Assembly (NCBI RefSeq): GCF_002482385.1
Contig: NZ_DLFW01000018.1
Location: 57,741-121,740, forward strand
Source of the DNA: Dysgonomonas sp. UBA7710
Lineage (GTDB): Bacteria > Bacteroidota > Bacteroidia > Bacteroidales > Dysgonomonadaceae
Length of the DNA stretch: 64,000 nucleotides
Reading direction: 5' to 3'
Shown here piece after piece: positions 42,819 to 54,200 of this stretch (its first letter is position 1; every line of letters begins with the position of its first letter). Under the pieces are notes generated by a model. The model did not search any database. It had not been told where the DNA came from and worked only from the letters and a program-made list of their open reading frames with translations. The translations under genes were made by a program, and so were the position numbers.

Positions 42819-44303
42819 ATGAAAACAATTTTCAATATCCTGCTTTTAGGATGCTGTACTTTCATTGTATCCTGTGCTCAGAAACCGTTTGAGCCGAAAG
42901 CCAATGTTAATCCGTGGGTTGACGATTATTCCGGCATCTCCCGGATGAAGGATTATAAACAATGGGGTACCTACAATGTACACGATCCGTCGTGCCTGCT
43001 GATAGGGGATACATATTATATGTATTCTACCGACGCTATTTATAAAGAAGACAGCGCGGCAATGAAGAAAGATAATCTGCCTTTTGGTTATATACAAGTC
43101 CGTAAATCGAAAGATCTTGTCAACTGGGAATTTTCCGGATGGGCCTTTAAGGAAATTCCACAGGAAGCCAAAGACTGGGTTTTGAATAATAACAACGGTA
43201 AAGGCGCAACCAATATATGGGCACCCTACATTGTAGAATATAAAGGGAAATACCGCTTATATTACAGCGTTTCGGCTTTTGCCAAACAGGTGTCTTATAT
43301 AGGTATGGCTGAATCCGTATCGCCCGAAGGCCCCTGGGAACTAAAAGGCTGTGTGGTGAAAACGAAGACAGGCGATGTAATGAATGCCATCGATCCGAGT
43401 ATTGTTACCAATCTTGAAAATGGGGAGCAATGGATGCATTACGGCTCTTATTTCGGCGGGCTGCATTGCGTGCAACTGAATCCCGAAACAGGACTTACGC
43501 TTAACGACGGGGATCAGGGACATCTTACCGCCCGTCGTTTCGACGGTAAGAAGAACAATATAGAAGCACCGGAAATAATCTATAACCCCGGGCTGAAGAA
43601 ATACTTCCTGTTTGTTTCCTATGACCCGTTAATGACCACTTATAACGTGCGTGTAGGCCGCTCCGATAAGCCCGAAGGCCCTTTCACGGATTTCTTCGGA
43701 GTTGATATGCGCGAAGAGACAGATAACTTCCCTATACTGACTTATCCTTATCAGTTCCGCAACCATATAGGCTGGGCCGGCACTGCTCATTGCTGTGTAT
43801 TCACGGATAAAAACGGGCAATATTATATGGCTCATCAGGCACGCCTGCGTCCCGAAAACCATATGATGGATCTTCATGTCAGGGATATGTACTGGACTGC
43901 CGACGGCTGGCCGGTAGTGTCTCCTCAAAGATATGCGGCTACCCCGCAACAGAAAATACAGGAGGACGATCTTGTAGGCGACTGGGAAATGCTTGTTATA
44001 CAAGGCGATGCGCCTGCCCGCGACTTGTTTGCGGGACAAGTATTGTGGGGTGAAAACCATCTTAAAGAAGGGGAAGAAAACAGATCCGATGTAATTACGT
44101 TAAATAAAGATTTGTCACTGAGTGGCGGTTTGTCAGGAAAGTGGTCTTTCGATAGGAATGGTGTATTGAGTTTCAGTATATCGGATTCTGTCAGCAATCT
44201 ACAGGTGTTTATGGGACAGGACTGGGAAAACCAGACTCAGACTATTTTGTTTACGGGACTCAATTCCAAAGGATATTCCATTTGGGGAAAAAGAATAAAA
44301 TAA
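42819..44303 (+). CDS. GH43 endo-arabinanase-like lipoprotein
   Basis: The 494-residue protein has a lipobox FIVSC (Cys19). The GH43 propeller (about 40-370) keeps all catalytic residues: YNVHDPSCL (Asp), NAIDPSIVT (Asp) and NIEAPEIIYN (Glu). The metal-site His is in TAHCC. A C-terminal beta domain (about 380-494, beginning DLVGDWEMLVIQG) is like that of two-domain endo-1,5-alpha-L-arabinanases. The lipid anchor suggests action at the cell surface on polymeric arabinan. Its architecture is shared with the GH43 at 56397. Confidence 0.9.
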   Translation: MKTIFNILLLGCCTFIVSCAQKPFEPKANVNPWVDDYSGISRMKDYKQWGTYNVHDPSCLLIGDTYYMYSTDAIYKEDSAAMKKDNLPFGYIQVRKSKDLVNWEFSGWAFKEIPQEAKDWVLNNNNGKGATNIWAPYIVEYKGKYRLYYSVSAFAKQVSYIGMAESVSPEGPWELKGCVVKTKTGDVMNAIDPSIVTNLENGEQWMHYGSYFGGLHCVQLNPETGLTLNDGDQGHLTARRFDGKKNNIEAPEIIYNPGLKKYFLFVSYDPLMTTYNVRVGRSDKPEGPFTDFFGVDMREETDNFPILTYPYQFRNHIGWAGTAHCCVFTDKNGQYYMAHQARLRPENHMMDLHVRDMYWTADGWPVVSPQRYAATPQQKIQEDDLVGDWEMLVIQGDAPARDLFAGQVLWGENHLKEGEENRSDVITLNKDLSLSGGLSGKWSFDRNGVLSFSISDSVSNLQVFMGQDWENQTQTILFTGLNSKGYSIWGKRIK

Positions 44304-44395
44304 GAAATAAAAATTAGAAAAATAATCTTACGCCTTTGTGACTTTAAATCTATTGAAAAACAGTAATATACTGTGTTAACCGAAATGTTTTCTGA

Positions 44396-44409
44396 GCAGT
44401 ATATACTGC
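44396..44409. promoter_or_regulatory. Perfect 14-bp palindrome before the LamG lipoprotein gene
   Basis: GCAGTATATACTGC, 36 bases before the ATG at 44445, with a related imperfect CAGTAATATACTG 35 bases upstream (about 44361-44373). It could be a regulator site or a small RNA hairpin; no partner is known. Confidence 0.35.
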
Positions 44410-44444
44410 GCAAAAAAGAATTATTAATCATTAATCTAAGTTAT

Positions 44445-46244
44445 ATGCAAAAAGTAAAAAAATGGGCGCCGTTGATTATGGCAGCATTTACAATCCTTTT
44501 GTGTGCTTCATGTCAGGATTGGGGTGAAACAGATCCCCCTTCAGGCAATCAGGTTTATCCTAAACTGGAAAAGATAGTTACTTATTCCTTCGAGGAGGAA
44601 ATTGACCCTGCAATTATTCAACTCTATGCTTATAGTGATGGAAACACGCCCGCGCTGGCAAACGATGAAGAACGCAAGAGTAGTGTGCTTCATCTGAATG
44701 GTGGATATGCACATATTAATAATCCGCTCAACAGTGTGAAAGTTCAAAATGGAGTTTCACTCACTTTCTGGATGAAACAAGCTGTTCAGACAGGTGAAAA
44801 TTCCGCGCAGGATTTGGAAGGAGCGCTTTTCTCTTTTCAAAACGAAAATGGCACGCAGAAATTCTTTTTCACAGCCAATGGTTGGTTAAGTTATGATGGC
44901 GTTGACGGAAAATACGAGGACAACAATCCTTCAGGGTATAAAACCGGATTGCTGACAGCCGGTGAATGGCATTACGTCGCTATGACAATCCGTGATAACG
45001 GATATGTTGTATATGTAGACGGACAAAAGAAAATAGATAAGGAAGTCACCGGATTTGATTTCTCTAAAATCGTTCAGTTCATGGCTTCCGTACCTTCTTT
45101 ATATCTGGGTTATGGCTCAGGCGCTGAAACTCAGGAATGGATGCTGGACGACCTCACTATCTACCGTAATCAGATTACCGACAGTCAGATAAAAGTACCG
45201 GGAACAGGTGGTGAAGAGGAAGAAAATAATTACATCATTGTTGGTAACGAAGATATGTCTACCCCTTGGTGGTCGGCTTTCTCCGATCTTGTAACAATGC
45301 AGGGTGACCAGACTATGCATTTCGGTTTCTATAACTACACCAGTGGTACTGATAACTGGAAGAACTGGTTGGTGGTTCTCACCAATGGAAAGAATAGGGA
45401 TGAAGCCGGTTATGCGGAATATTTCGTATTGCGTGCCGATGCTTACGGATGGGGAGATAGCAAGTATGTAGGAGGTAATATATCTCATAACTTTAATTTT
45501 GATGATGGCAGCTTTGTCAATGATATGAAAGGCGCTTATGTAGATCTGACTATCAAACGTACAGGCAACCGGATAGATATTAAGGCTGTAGTTACCTCAA
45601 CCGCGGGTACAGTATATAATTATACCTTCTTCTATGAGGGAAGTCTTGCTGATAATATCGGTGCATTCCTGACCTGTGAAGGCTCATATCTGGCAATCGA
45701 TCCCGAAACGGTATATGTAGGCCAGCAATATGCACCGGATACCTATCTGGTTGGTCCGGCAGATTTAAGCGCGGGCTGGTGGTCGTATTTCTCCAATTTC
45801 TCCCTGATTAAGACTAATCCTTTTGTTTATACATTTATCAACAATACCAGTGGTGCCGCAAACTGGAACAACTGGCTACTGGTTGTTACCAATGGTAAAG
45901 ACAGAGGTGAAGCCGGCTATGCGGAATATTTCGTATTACGGGCCGATGCTTTCGGATGGGGAGACGGCAACTATGCAGGAGGCAATATCTCTGCAAGTTA
46001 TGATTGGGATAGTTTTACCACGCAAATGAAAGGAGCATATTGTATGATAATACTGAGACGCAGTGGTGACCGTCTGGATATGACAGCTAAAGTAACGACA
46101 GCCAATGGAGAGAAGCTGGGTGACTATACATTCTTCTATGAGGGAATTACAACTACCGATGTCGGCGCATTCCTTACTGTAGAGGGAGCCAGCCTGAATA
46201 TGCGTACGGTAGGATACTATCCGTTCCTGAATGCTGCTGAATAA
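44445..46244 (+). CDS. Surface glycan-binding-like lipoprotein: LamG domain plus tandem unknown beta domain
   Basis: The ATG at 44445 (MQKVKKWAPLIMAAFTILLCASC) gives 599 residues; the longer frame starts at a GTG with no signal sequence. The lipobox Cys is at 23. Residues about 40-255 form a LamG/concanavalin-like domain (SLTFWMKQ, GEWHYVAMTI, WMLDDLTIYR). After a Gly/Glu linker, two copies of a domain of about 155 residues follow (about 272-431 and 442-599). Both carry WWS-x-F-S, N-x-TSG-x-x-NW-x-NWL, VLTNGK or VVTNGK, EAGYAEYFVLRADA, GWGD and GGNIS. The tryptophan-rich pattern suits carbohydrate binding. I do not recognise the repeated domain as a named CBM. It lies just before a SusC gene, where a surface glycan-binding protein is plausible. 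Confidence 0.75.
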   Translation: MQKVKKWAPLIMAAFTILLCASCQDWGETDPPSGNQVYPKLEKIVTYSFEEEIDPAIIQLYAYSDGNTPALANDEERKSSVLHLNGGYAHINNPLNSVKVQNGVSLTFWMKQAVQTGENSAQDLEGALFSFQNENGTQKFFFTANGWLSYDGVDGKYEDNNPSGYKTGLLTAGEWHYVAMTIRDNGYVVYVDGQKKIDKEVTGFDFSKIVQFMASVPSLYLGYGSGAETQEWMLDDLTIYRNQITDSQIKVPGTGGEEEENNYIIVGNEDMSTPWWSAFSDLVTMQGDQTMHFGFYNYTSGTDNWKNWLVVLTNGKNRDEAGYAEYFVLRADAYGWGDSKYVGGNISHNFNFDDGSFVNDMKGAYVDLTIKRTGNRIDIKAVVTSTAGTVYNYTFFYEGSLADNIGAFLTCEGSYLAIDPETVYVGQQYAPDTYLVGPADLSAGWWSYFSNFSLIKTNPFVYTFINNTSGAANWNNWLLVVTNGKDRGEAGYAEYFVLRADAFGWGDGNYAGGNISASYDWDSFTTQMKGAYCMIILRRSGDRLDMTAKVTTANGEKLGDYTFFYEGITTTDVGAFLTVEGASLNMRTVGYYPFLNAAE

Positions 46245-46265
46245 TAAATCAATAAAATACTGTAT

Positions 46266-49200
46266 ATGAAAAATAAACGGACAAATGGAAAAGCACCGTG
46301 GAGCAATTTGCTCCTGCGGTTGCTGCCAATACTTGTTTTGATGCTGGTTGGACAAAATGCATGGGCGCAGTCCAGACAGGTGACAGGTGTCGTAAAAGAT
46401 ATTACCGGAGAGACTGTTATCGGTGCCAGTGTCGTTGAAAAAGGAACTACTAATGGTACAATTACGGATGATGATGGCAGCTTTAGCCTGAGAGTAAGCA
46501 GTGATAATGCTATATTGGTGATATCATTCATCGGTTTTCAGGCTCAGGAAATTAGTGTAAAAGGCAAGACGATAATAAATGTGACAATGAGGGAAGACTC
46601 CGAATTGTTGAGTGAAGTTGTCGTAGTCGGCTATGGATCACAGAAAAAAGAGAGTGTTATAGGTGCTATTTCGCAGTTAAATACTAAAGATATACTTCAG
46701 TCGCCTTCTGCTAACGTTTCACAAGCCATTGCCGGTAAGATTAGCGGTGTTGTCACTTCGCAGACTTCGGGTGCGCCGGGTGCGGATGATACGCAAATCT
46801 ATATCCGCGGACGTGCTACCTTTGCGGGCGATGCACAGCCGCTTATCCTTGTGGATGGTATTGAACGTCCGTTCTCACAAATTGCACCGGATGATATCGA
46901 AACTATTTCCGTGCTGAAAGATGCCTCTGCCACAGCCGTATACGGTGTGCGCGGTGCAAATGGTGTTATGTTGATTACTACCAAAAGAGGTAAGGAGCAA
47001 AAACCGGAAGTAAGTTTGACTGCTAACTGGCAGATACAAAGCCCTACACGCAAAAATACTTATCTGAACTCTTATGAGTCGGTGACATTACTCGAAGAAG
47101 CGTTGGCCAATGACGGGCTACCCTCTCAGTTCTCTGCCAGCGATATTGAAATGTACCGTAAATCGAGTGCCGGTCAATTGAATGGATTGGATGCCATGCT
47201 TTATCCAAATGTAGACTGGTATGACGAAGTATTGAAAAGTACAGCTCCCGCACAGCGTTACAATGTAAGTGTACGTGGAGGTACCAAGCGCATGCGTTAC
47301 TACGCATCAGGCGAGTTTTACGATCAGTCGTCTTTGGTTAAGAATTTAAGTAACAATGTATATGGTAATAGCTCAAGCCCTCATTACCGCCGTTACTCTT
47401 TCCGGGCCAATACCGACTTCTTTCTGACCAGGGATTTGACTTTTTCGGTAAATTTCGGTACCCGTTTCGAAGAACGTAAAGGTTCCAATACCGAAGAACG
47501 GAATGATTATAGCGAAACATTTTACGAACTGAATCATACTCCGGGCTGGCTCTTCCCTGTATCATATACGGTACAGAACGGTGAAGATACCAAAACCCTT
47601 TATGGAGGAAGCTCACAGTACCAGAACAACATAGTAGCCGCACTGGCCGAGGGTGGTTACTACCGTGCGGTAAATACCATCAACGAAACCAATTTTATCG
47701 TCGACTATAAACTGGGCTGGCTGACCGAAGGATTGAGCGCCAAAGCAATGCTTTCGTTCGACTATGAAAATTACCATACGAATCTTTATTCCGCAGGGTT
47801 TGCTACTTACGAGCTGAACGACCGCGACAACTATACATCTATCGATGCTTATAATCAGTTTAATAAAGATACCGAATTGGCGTTTACAGAGGAAGGGAGT
47901 TTGAGAGACTCGCAAAAGTTTAAATCTATCTATAAACTCTACATGGAGGCTCAGTTGAATTATGCCCGCAAGTTCGGAAAGCATGATGTGACTGCCATGA
48001 TGCTCTATATGCAGAATGACTATCGTTATAAGTCGGATCTGGCACAGCGTTACCAGGGTTTGGTGGGCCGCGTCACCTATGGTTATGACGATCGTTATCT
48101 TGCCGAATTTAATGCCGGATACAACGGTTCCGAAAACTTTATGCGTGGCAAACGCTTTGGCTTTTTCCCGTCTTTTTCATTAGGATGGCGTATTGCCAAC
48201 GAAGAATTTATGAAGGGTACAGAGAATTGGTTGGATAACCTGAAGCTTCGTGCTTCTTACGGGCAGGTAGGTAATGATATATATCAGATCAACGGTGTAA
48301 GACAGCGTTTCTTATATGAACAAAAGTGGTCGCAGATCGCAAATGACTATTATTTCGGAACTACCGGGAAAAGTGGTGTCTACGAATCTCAGTATCCTAA
48401 CTACGGCGTTACTTGGGAACGCGCGCACAAATACAACCTTGGACTTGAGTTTGGCTTGTTTGGCAGCAGGCTGAACGGCAATATAGATGTTTTCTATGAA
48501 AAACGTAACGATATATTGACAGAATACCTCATCCGTCCGCAGTGGGTAGGTGTTGCAATGGCTGCCGGGAATTTAGGTAAAACAAAGAATAGCGGTTACG
48601 AGCTTGAACTGAAATATAACGACCGTATAGGTAAAGATATTCATTATTCTGTCGGTCTGACATACTCTCATGCCCGTAATGAAATTCTTGATATGGATGA
48701 ACCCAGCCTGAAAACCGAATACCGTAAACGGGAAGGTCATCCTATCAACCAATACTTCGGACTGATGTGTGACGGATTCGTTACACAAGCCGATATTGAC
48801 AGTGGCGATCTTCCGGTTTCGACCTTTGGCAATGTGCAGGTCGGTGATTTGAAATATCGTGATATGAATGGAGACGGCTTTATTGACGAGAGGGATGAAA
48901 CCTTTATCGGCAGAAGCGATATTCCTGAAAATATATATGCGCTGACATTGGGTATCAACTGGAAAAACTGGGGCTTCAGTGTTATGTTCCAGGGGGTTGA
49001 TAATGTGAGCCGTTATTATGATGCTGAGGCCATGTTCGCTTTTGTAAACGGGGGTAAGGTGAAGGAGCATCACCTCGATCGCTGGAATCCGTCACAAAGT
49101 GAAGCCTATAATCTGGCAAATGCCAAATATCCATTATTGCACTATAATAATTATGGTGACCATAATCAGCGTCAAAACTCATTCTTCTTGAAAAACGGAG

Positions 49201-49412
49201 CATTTGTCCGCTTGAAGAATATCGAGTTAAGTTATACTCTGCCAACCAACTGGGCGCGGAAAGTAGGAATGAGCGACTGCCGGCTGTTCTTTAATGCCAA
49301 TAACCTGATAACATGGGATGATCTGGATGGCCTGACCGACCCGGAAAGCAATGGATCTAACCGTTACCCGATTATGAAGACTCTGAATTTTGGTGTAAAT
49401 ATTAAATTCTGA
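46266..49412 (+). CDS. SusC-like TonB-dependent outer-membrane transporter 1
   Basis: The 1048-residue protein has a signal peptide ending NAWA-Q, a CarboxypepD-like N-terminal extension (VTGVVKDITGETVIGASV), the classic segment EVVVVGYGSQKK, a plug domain (QIYIRGRATF, PLILVDGIERP, VLKDASATAVYGVRGANGV) and a 22-strand barrel ending in phenylalanine (VNIKF). It should import oligosaccharides as the barrel of a SusCD pair; its SusD gene follows after 6 bases. Confidence 0.95.
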   Translation: MKNKRTNGKAPWSNLLLRLLPILVLMLVGQNAWAQSRQVTGVVKDITGETVIGASVVEKGTTNGTITDDDGSFSLRVSSDNAILVISFIGFQAQEISVKGKTIINVTMREDSELLSEVVVVGYGSQKKESVIGAISQLNTKDILQSPSANVSQAIAGKISGVVTSQTSGAPGADDTQIYIRGRATFAGDAQPLILVDGIERPFSQIAPDDIETISVLKDASATAVYGVRGANGVMLITTKRGKEQKPEVSLTANWQIQSPTRKNTYLNSYESVTLLEEALANDGLPSQFSASDIEMYRKSSAGQLNGLDAMLYPNVDWYDEVLKSTAPAQRYNVSVRGGTKRMRYYASGEFYDQSSLVKNLSNNVYGNSSSPHYRRYSFRANTDFFLTRDLTFSVNFGTRFEERKGSNTEERNDYSETFYELNHTPGWLFPVSYTVQNGEDTKTLYGGSSQYQNNIVAALAEGGYYRAVNTINETNFIVDYKLGWLTEGLSAKAMLSFDYENYHTNLYSAGFATYELNDRDNYTSIDAYNQFNKDTELAFTEEGSLRDSQKFKSIYKLYMEAQLNYARKFGKHDVTAMMLYMQNDYRYKSDLAQRYQGLVGRVTYGYDDRYLAEFNAGYNGSENFMRGKRFGFFPSFSLGWRIANEEFMKGTENWLDNLKLRASYGQVGNDIYQINGVRQRFLYEQKWSQIANDYYFGTTGKSGVYESQYPNYGVTWERAHKYNLGLEFGLFGSRLNGNIDVFYEKRNDILTEYLIRPQWVGVAMAAGNLGKTKNSGYELELKYNDRIGKDIHYSVGLTYSHARNEILDMDEPSLKTEYRKREGHPINQYFGLMCDGFVTQADIDSGDLPVSTFGNVQVGDLKYRDMNGDGFIDERDETFIGRSDIPENIYALTLGINWKNWGFSVMFQGVDNVSRYYDAEAMFAFVNGGKVKEHHLDRWNPSQSEAYNLANAKYPLLHYNNYGDHNQRQNSFFLKNGAFVRLKNIELSYTLPTNWARKVGMSDCRLFFNANNLITWDDLDGLTDPESNGSNRYPIMKTLNFGVNIKF

Positions 49413-49418
49413 TAGAAC

Positions 49419-51194
49419 ATGAAGAAAACAATTATATATAGCTTATTTGCTGTGTGCATCGCTGCTTTCATACTGACTTCATGCGAGGACGCCTTCGGTG
49501 ATTTTCTGGACAAGCAGCCCAGTAACGAACTGACGGAAGAGGAAGTGTTTAGCGACTGGGAGATGATGGTGAAATTCCACTATGATACTTATAATTTTTT
49601 ACGCCACGGGGCTAGTCGTATTAAAGATTCCTGGTTGGATTCGGCTACGGATTTAGCAGAAACCAGTTATTCTACAGGTGGTGTGAGAACTACTTTTAAT
49701 ATTGGAAACTATTATGGTTCGGCTGGCGAAGCGGAACTTACAGGTACATGGGAACATTATTATCGTGCTATCCGTAAATGTAACATGATTATTACCCGTA
49801 TCGAAAGTGTCCCGAAGGAGCCTTCTCTGAGCGATACTCAATACAAGCAGGATAAATTGAACTATACATCGGAAGCCCGTTTCCTGCGTGCCTATTTTTA
49901 TTGGGAGTTGTTCCTGCGTTATGGGGCCATTCCAATTGTAACCGAAGTTCTCGATCCGGATGGTGATTTGCTGAGTAATTATATTAATCGCCCGACAGTG
50001 AAGGAGTATGTTGTAGACTTTATCTTGAAAGAACTGAAAGAATGCGAAGCCGGATTGCTGGTCTATGACGAAGCTTGGGATTCGAGTCAGGCCGGACGCA
50101 TCGGCCAGCCTATGGCACGGGCCCTGTATTCACGCATAATGCTTTATATGGCTAGTCCGCGTTTCAGTACCGAATCGGGTATCACATGGCAGCAGGCCGC
50201 TGATGCAGCCAAAAGTTTTATTGATGATTACGGCGCGAACTTCAGTCTGTTTACGACTACTGATGCCGATGGGAATGCTTTGGGTGTGGAGGCTTATACC
50301 AATGCACTGTTGAGGACTGCCTATTCGGGAAATAACAAGGAAGTGATTTTTTATCGCAATGATGTAGTTATAAGGTGGGATGCGATCAAGAATGATACTC
50401 CTGTCGGCGAAGGTGGTAACGGAGGACTTTGTCCGTCGCAAAACTTAGTGGATATGTACGATATGGCAGATGGCTCTTCTCCTTTTGCTCAGTATGATAA
50501 AACAGGTGCTCCGGTATATACTAATAATACTCCGGCTATAAATACCGCCAGCGGATATGATGAAGCCAAACCTTGGGCGAACCGTGACCCGCGTCTGGCT
50601 GCAACCGTCCTCTGCAATGGAGTGAAGTGGGGTAATGGTACTATCAATGTGGTACTGGGCCAGAGGGACAATCCTATTGGTAATACGAATGCAACTCCGA
50701 CAGGTTACTATGTGCGCAAGTATATTCCTGAAACTATCCTGAGCGCAGAACATTCTCAGAGCGCTTACCGCCTGTGGACTATCATACGTTACGCTGAAAT
50801 CCTGCTCAACTATGCCGAAGCGTTGAACGAGGCGCAAGGCCCGGGAACGGAAGTATATAATATGCTCGATAAAATCCGTCACCGCGCAGGCATTAGCGGT
50901 AAGATAGCAGACCGTAGCGATTTGACGTCTTCTAAGGATAATATGCGCAACTTCATTCATAAAGAACGTACTGTGGAACTTGCTTTCGAGGAACATCGCG
51001 CATGGGATGTCCGCCGCTGGAATGTTGCTGTAGAAGCATTGTCGCGTCCTATCTATGGCGTAAATGTAAGTGCAGACGGAACCATTACGCGTAAGGTGGC
51101 CCAGAGCCGGGTGTTCGAGAACAAGATGTATCTCTATCCGATACCTGAAGGGGAAGTTTGGAAAACAGGAATTGAAAATAATCCGGGTTGGTAA
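49419..51194 (+). CDS. SusD-like glycan-binding lipoprotein 1
   Basis: The 591-residue protein has a lipobox LTSC (Cys22), a tetratricopeptide-rich SusD core (EARFLRAYFYWELFLRYGAIPIV, LLNYAEALNEAQG) and the C-terminal RagB/SusD domain (ERTVELAFEEHRAWDVRRW, YPIPEGEVWKT, NNPGW). It forms the lid of the SusC1 pore and captures arabino-oligosaccharides at the surface. Specificity inferred from context. Confidence 0.94.
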   Translation: MKKTIIYSLFAVCIAAFILTSCEDAFGDFLDKQPSNELTEEEVFSDWEMMVKFHYDTYNFLRHGASRIKDSWLDSATDLAETSYSTGGVRTTFNIGNYYGSAGEAELTGTWEHYYRAIRKCNMIITRIESVPKEPSLSDTQYKQDKLNYTSEARFLRAYFYWELFLRYGAIPIVTEVLDPDGDLLSNYINRPTVKEYVVDFILKELKECEAGLLVYDEAWDSSQAGRIGQPMARALYSRIMLYMASPRFSTESGITWQQAADAAKSFIDDYGANFSLFTTTDADGNALGVEAYTNALLRTAYSGNNKEVIFYRNDVVIRWDAIKNDTPVGEGGNGGLCPSQNLVDMYDMADGSSPFAQYDKTGAPVYTNNTPAINTASGYDEAKPWANRDPRLAATVLCNGVKWGNGTINVVLGQRDNPIGNTNATPTGYYVRKYIPETILSAEHSQSAYRLWTIIRYAEILLNYAEALNEAQGPGTEVYNMLDKIRHRAGISGKIADRSDLTSSKDNMRNFIHKERTVELAFEEHRAWDVRRWNVAVEALSRPIYGVNVSADGTITRKVAQSRVFENKMYLYPIPEGEVWKTGIENNPGW

Positions 51195-51224
51195 TCCTTA
51201 AATTGAATACATATGTATACAAGC

Positions 51225-54200
51225 ATGAATAATATAAAAAACAAGTTGGCAGGAATAAGTAAATTCCTGTTGATGGGGGTACTGATATTCGTAACCTGCA
51301 ATACTTGGGCACAAGAAGAACAGGTATTGAGAGGCCGTATCGTGGATTCCGAAGGCAAACCTATTGCCGGAGCTGTGGTAAATGTGGCGGAGCAGAGCCG
51401 CATAGCACTGTCCGGTGAAGATGGGTATTTCAGTCTGAAGAATGTAAAGCCGGACGATGAATTGTGTGTCAGCAGTATTGGTTATAAAAATGCTACCGGT
51501 ACAGCCGAATTTAGCGGCGCTTTCCAAATTGTAATGGAACCGGATTTAGATGAATATTTACATACTATGCCTGTTCCTTTCGGCCGCAAGCCGAAGAAAT
51601 TTATGACGGAAGCCACTTCGGTAGTAACTGGTGAAGAATTGCAAAAGCACCCTATTTCAGTGCTTCAGAATGCTTTCACTTCTACTCTTTCCGGAGTGGA
51701 AACCTACGAATGGTCGAGTGAGCCGGGATGGACGGAAACAACCATGTATGTCCGCGGCTTGCGTACAATGAATAAGAATGCCCGTAGTCCGCTGATAATT
51801 GTAGATAATGTAGAACGTGACCTCTCATTTCTGGATGCGTTTCCTATCGAGAATATCACTGTCCTGAAAGATGCCGCAGCGACAGCTATTTACGGTATGC
51901 GTGGAGCTAATGGAGTGATTATGGTGATGACCAAACGTGGTTTAGCAGGAAAAACGAAGATAGACTTTACACAGGAAATAGGTTTTCAGATGCTGAGCAA
52001 TAAGTTTGAAACACAGAACTCTTACAATATGGCGCTGACCCGCAATCAGGTGAGATATCTCGATGGCCTTGACCCTATGTACACAAATGCTCAGGTAGAG
52101 ATGTACCGCCGTGTATCATCAGGTGAGAAGCTGACAGGTATCGACCAGTACAAGTATTTCAATACAAACTGGTTTGAAGAACTGTATCGCGAAACAGCTC
52201 CGTTATATAAGACCAATATGCAGATCAGTGGCGGTAATGCCCGTGCACGTTATTATGTATCGTTCTCTTATCTTCGTCAGGAGGGTATGTGGAATGACAA
52301 ATGGACGGGCTATAACGAAGGTTATAATACTTCTCATACGCTGAACCGCTATAACCTGCGCTCGAATCTGGATATAGATGTGAATAAGTATTTGAACGTA
52401 TCATTGGATTTAGGGGGACGTATCGATAATATTACGCAACCCACAACAGGTGTATTCAGCCTCGTGACCTTCGGTGCGGTGGAAGCCAATCCTATGGAAC
52501 CGATATATACTCCGGGAGGACAGATATATTCATCCAATACGGCTAATAACCCGGCACGATTGCTGGCTTCATCAGGTCAGGAAAAGAACCGTCGCCGTAA
52601 CCTGTATTCGACCGTAAATGTGACAGGCGATCTGGGAGAACTGGTTCCCGGCCTGAAAGCAAATGCAATGGTGAGTTTCGATGCTTACGACGTATTTGAA
52701 TCTACACAGACCAATAGTATCAATTCTTACTATTACGATTATTCAAATGCTTCGGTTACCGATCCGTCAGAGTTTACCCTGTCAAAAATGACCTCTTACT
52801 CGGCCTTGTCGGACCCGACGGCTAACGAACGCGGTAACTATTACAATCTCAATTTCAATGCAGGATTTTCTTACGATAAGACTTTTGGTAAACACAATGT
52901 CGGAGCACGAGCCTTCTTCCGTACCTATCAGAATGCAGTGAACCGGATTGAGAGTACCAACTATGCCAATCAGTCTTCCAACCGTTTCATGTCCTACAAC
53001 GGACAGGCTACTTATGTGTATGACAGCAGGTATATTTTCTCAGGTAACCTTTCTCATATGGGTTGTGACAATTTTGCTCCTGACGATCGTTGGGGTACTT
53101 TCTGGGGAACATCCATCGGTTGGGTAGCCTCGGAAGAATCATGGCTGAAAAACAAGAATATTAATTTGCTGAAGCTCCGCGCATCATATGGTACTTCCGG
53201 GCAGTCTACCACAGGAGCCAACCGTTATCCATATCAAAGCACTTATGGCTCAGGTACCGGTTATAACTTTGGTACTTCCAGTTCAAGCATCGGTGGTATT
53301 TATGAAAGTCTGGCAGGCAGCAATAACAACAAGTGGGAACTTTCTGAAATGCTAAATGTGGGCCTAGACTTCGATTTCTGGAATAAGAAGCTTTACGGTT
53401 CGTTCGATGCATTCAAAGAGTGGCGTTCGAATATTCTGATAGACCGTTCTACTATCCCTAGTATAGTAGGTGTGTCGGTGGCTCAGGACTCTTACGGAAA
53501 AGTTGAATCCAAAGGATTCGAATTATCTATTGGTCATCGTGGTAATATAGGTAAGGTGAATTATTTTGTCGAAGGTATGCTGTCTTACAATACCAATAAG
53601 ATTACCGAAATGGATGAGACAGAGCCGAATGTGCCTTGGCAGCGCAAAACAGGTGACCGTATCCGTGATTATACTTCAGTTGCGGAACTTTACGAAATAC
53701 CGTTTAATAACAGTATCGGAGGCTGGAATATTTACAAATTTGAGGGTTGGGCAAGCGATCCAAACCTGATTGCCTCCAGTCAGCAGGATGCTATAGATAA
53801 TCCGGAGAAATATCCGTACAATACGGCTTCGAATGGTTCTCAACAATTAGGTACTGCCGTATTTAAAGATTTGAACGGCGACCGTCAGATTGACTCTAAT
53901 GATATGGTTCCCGATACTTATACCATTATTCCGGAATTGATTCCATCTATGACTTTCGGTTTCGAATATGCAGGTTTCGATGCCCGTGCCATACTCACGG
54001 CTTACCTCAACCGTTCGGTATTCCTGTCTCCTGCTGTCAGCTATTCGGGCTGGAGTAACATGGGTACCCATGAAGTGACCAAGGCATGGGGATATTATAA
54101 TGACGATCCTACCGATCCGCGTAACATCAACGCTACTTATCCGCGTCCTACTTATGGCGGATTCAACGCTATTGACAGTGACCGCAGTACAGGCACATAT

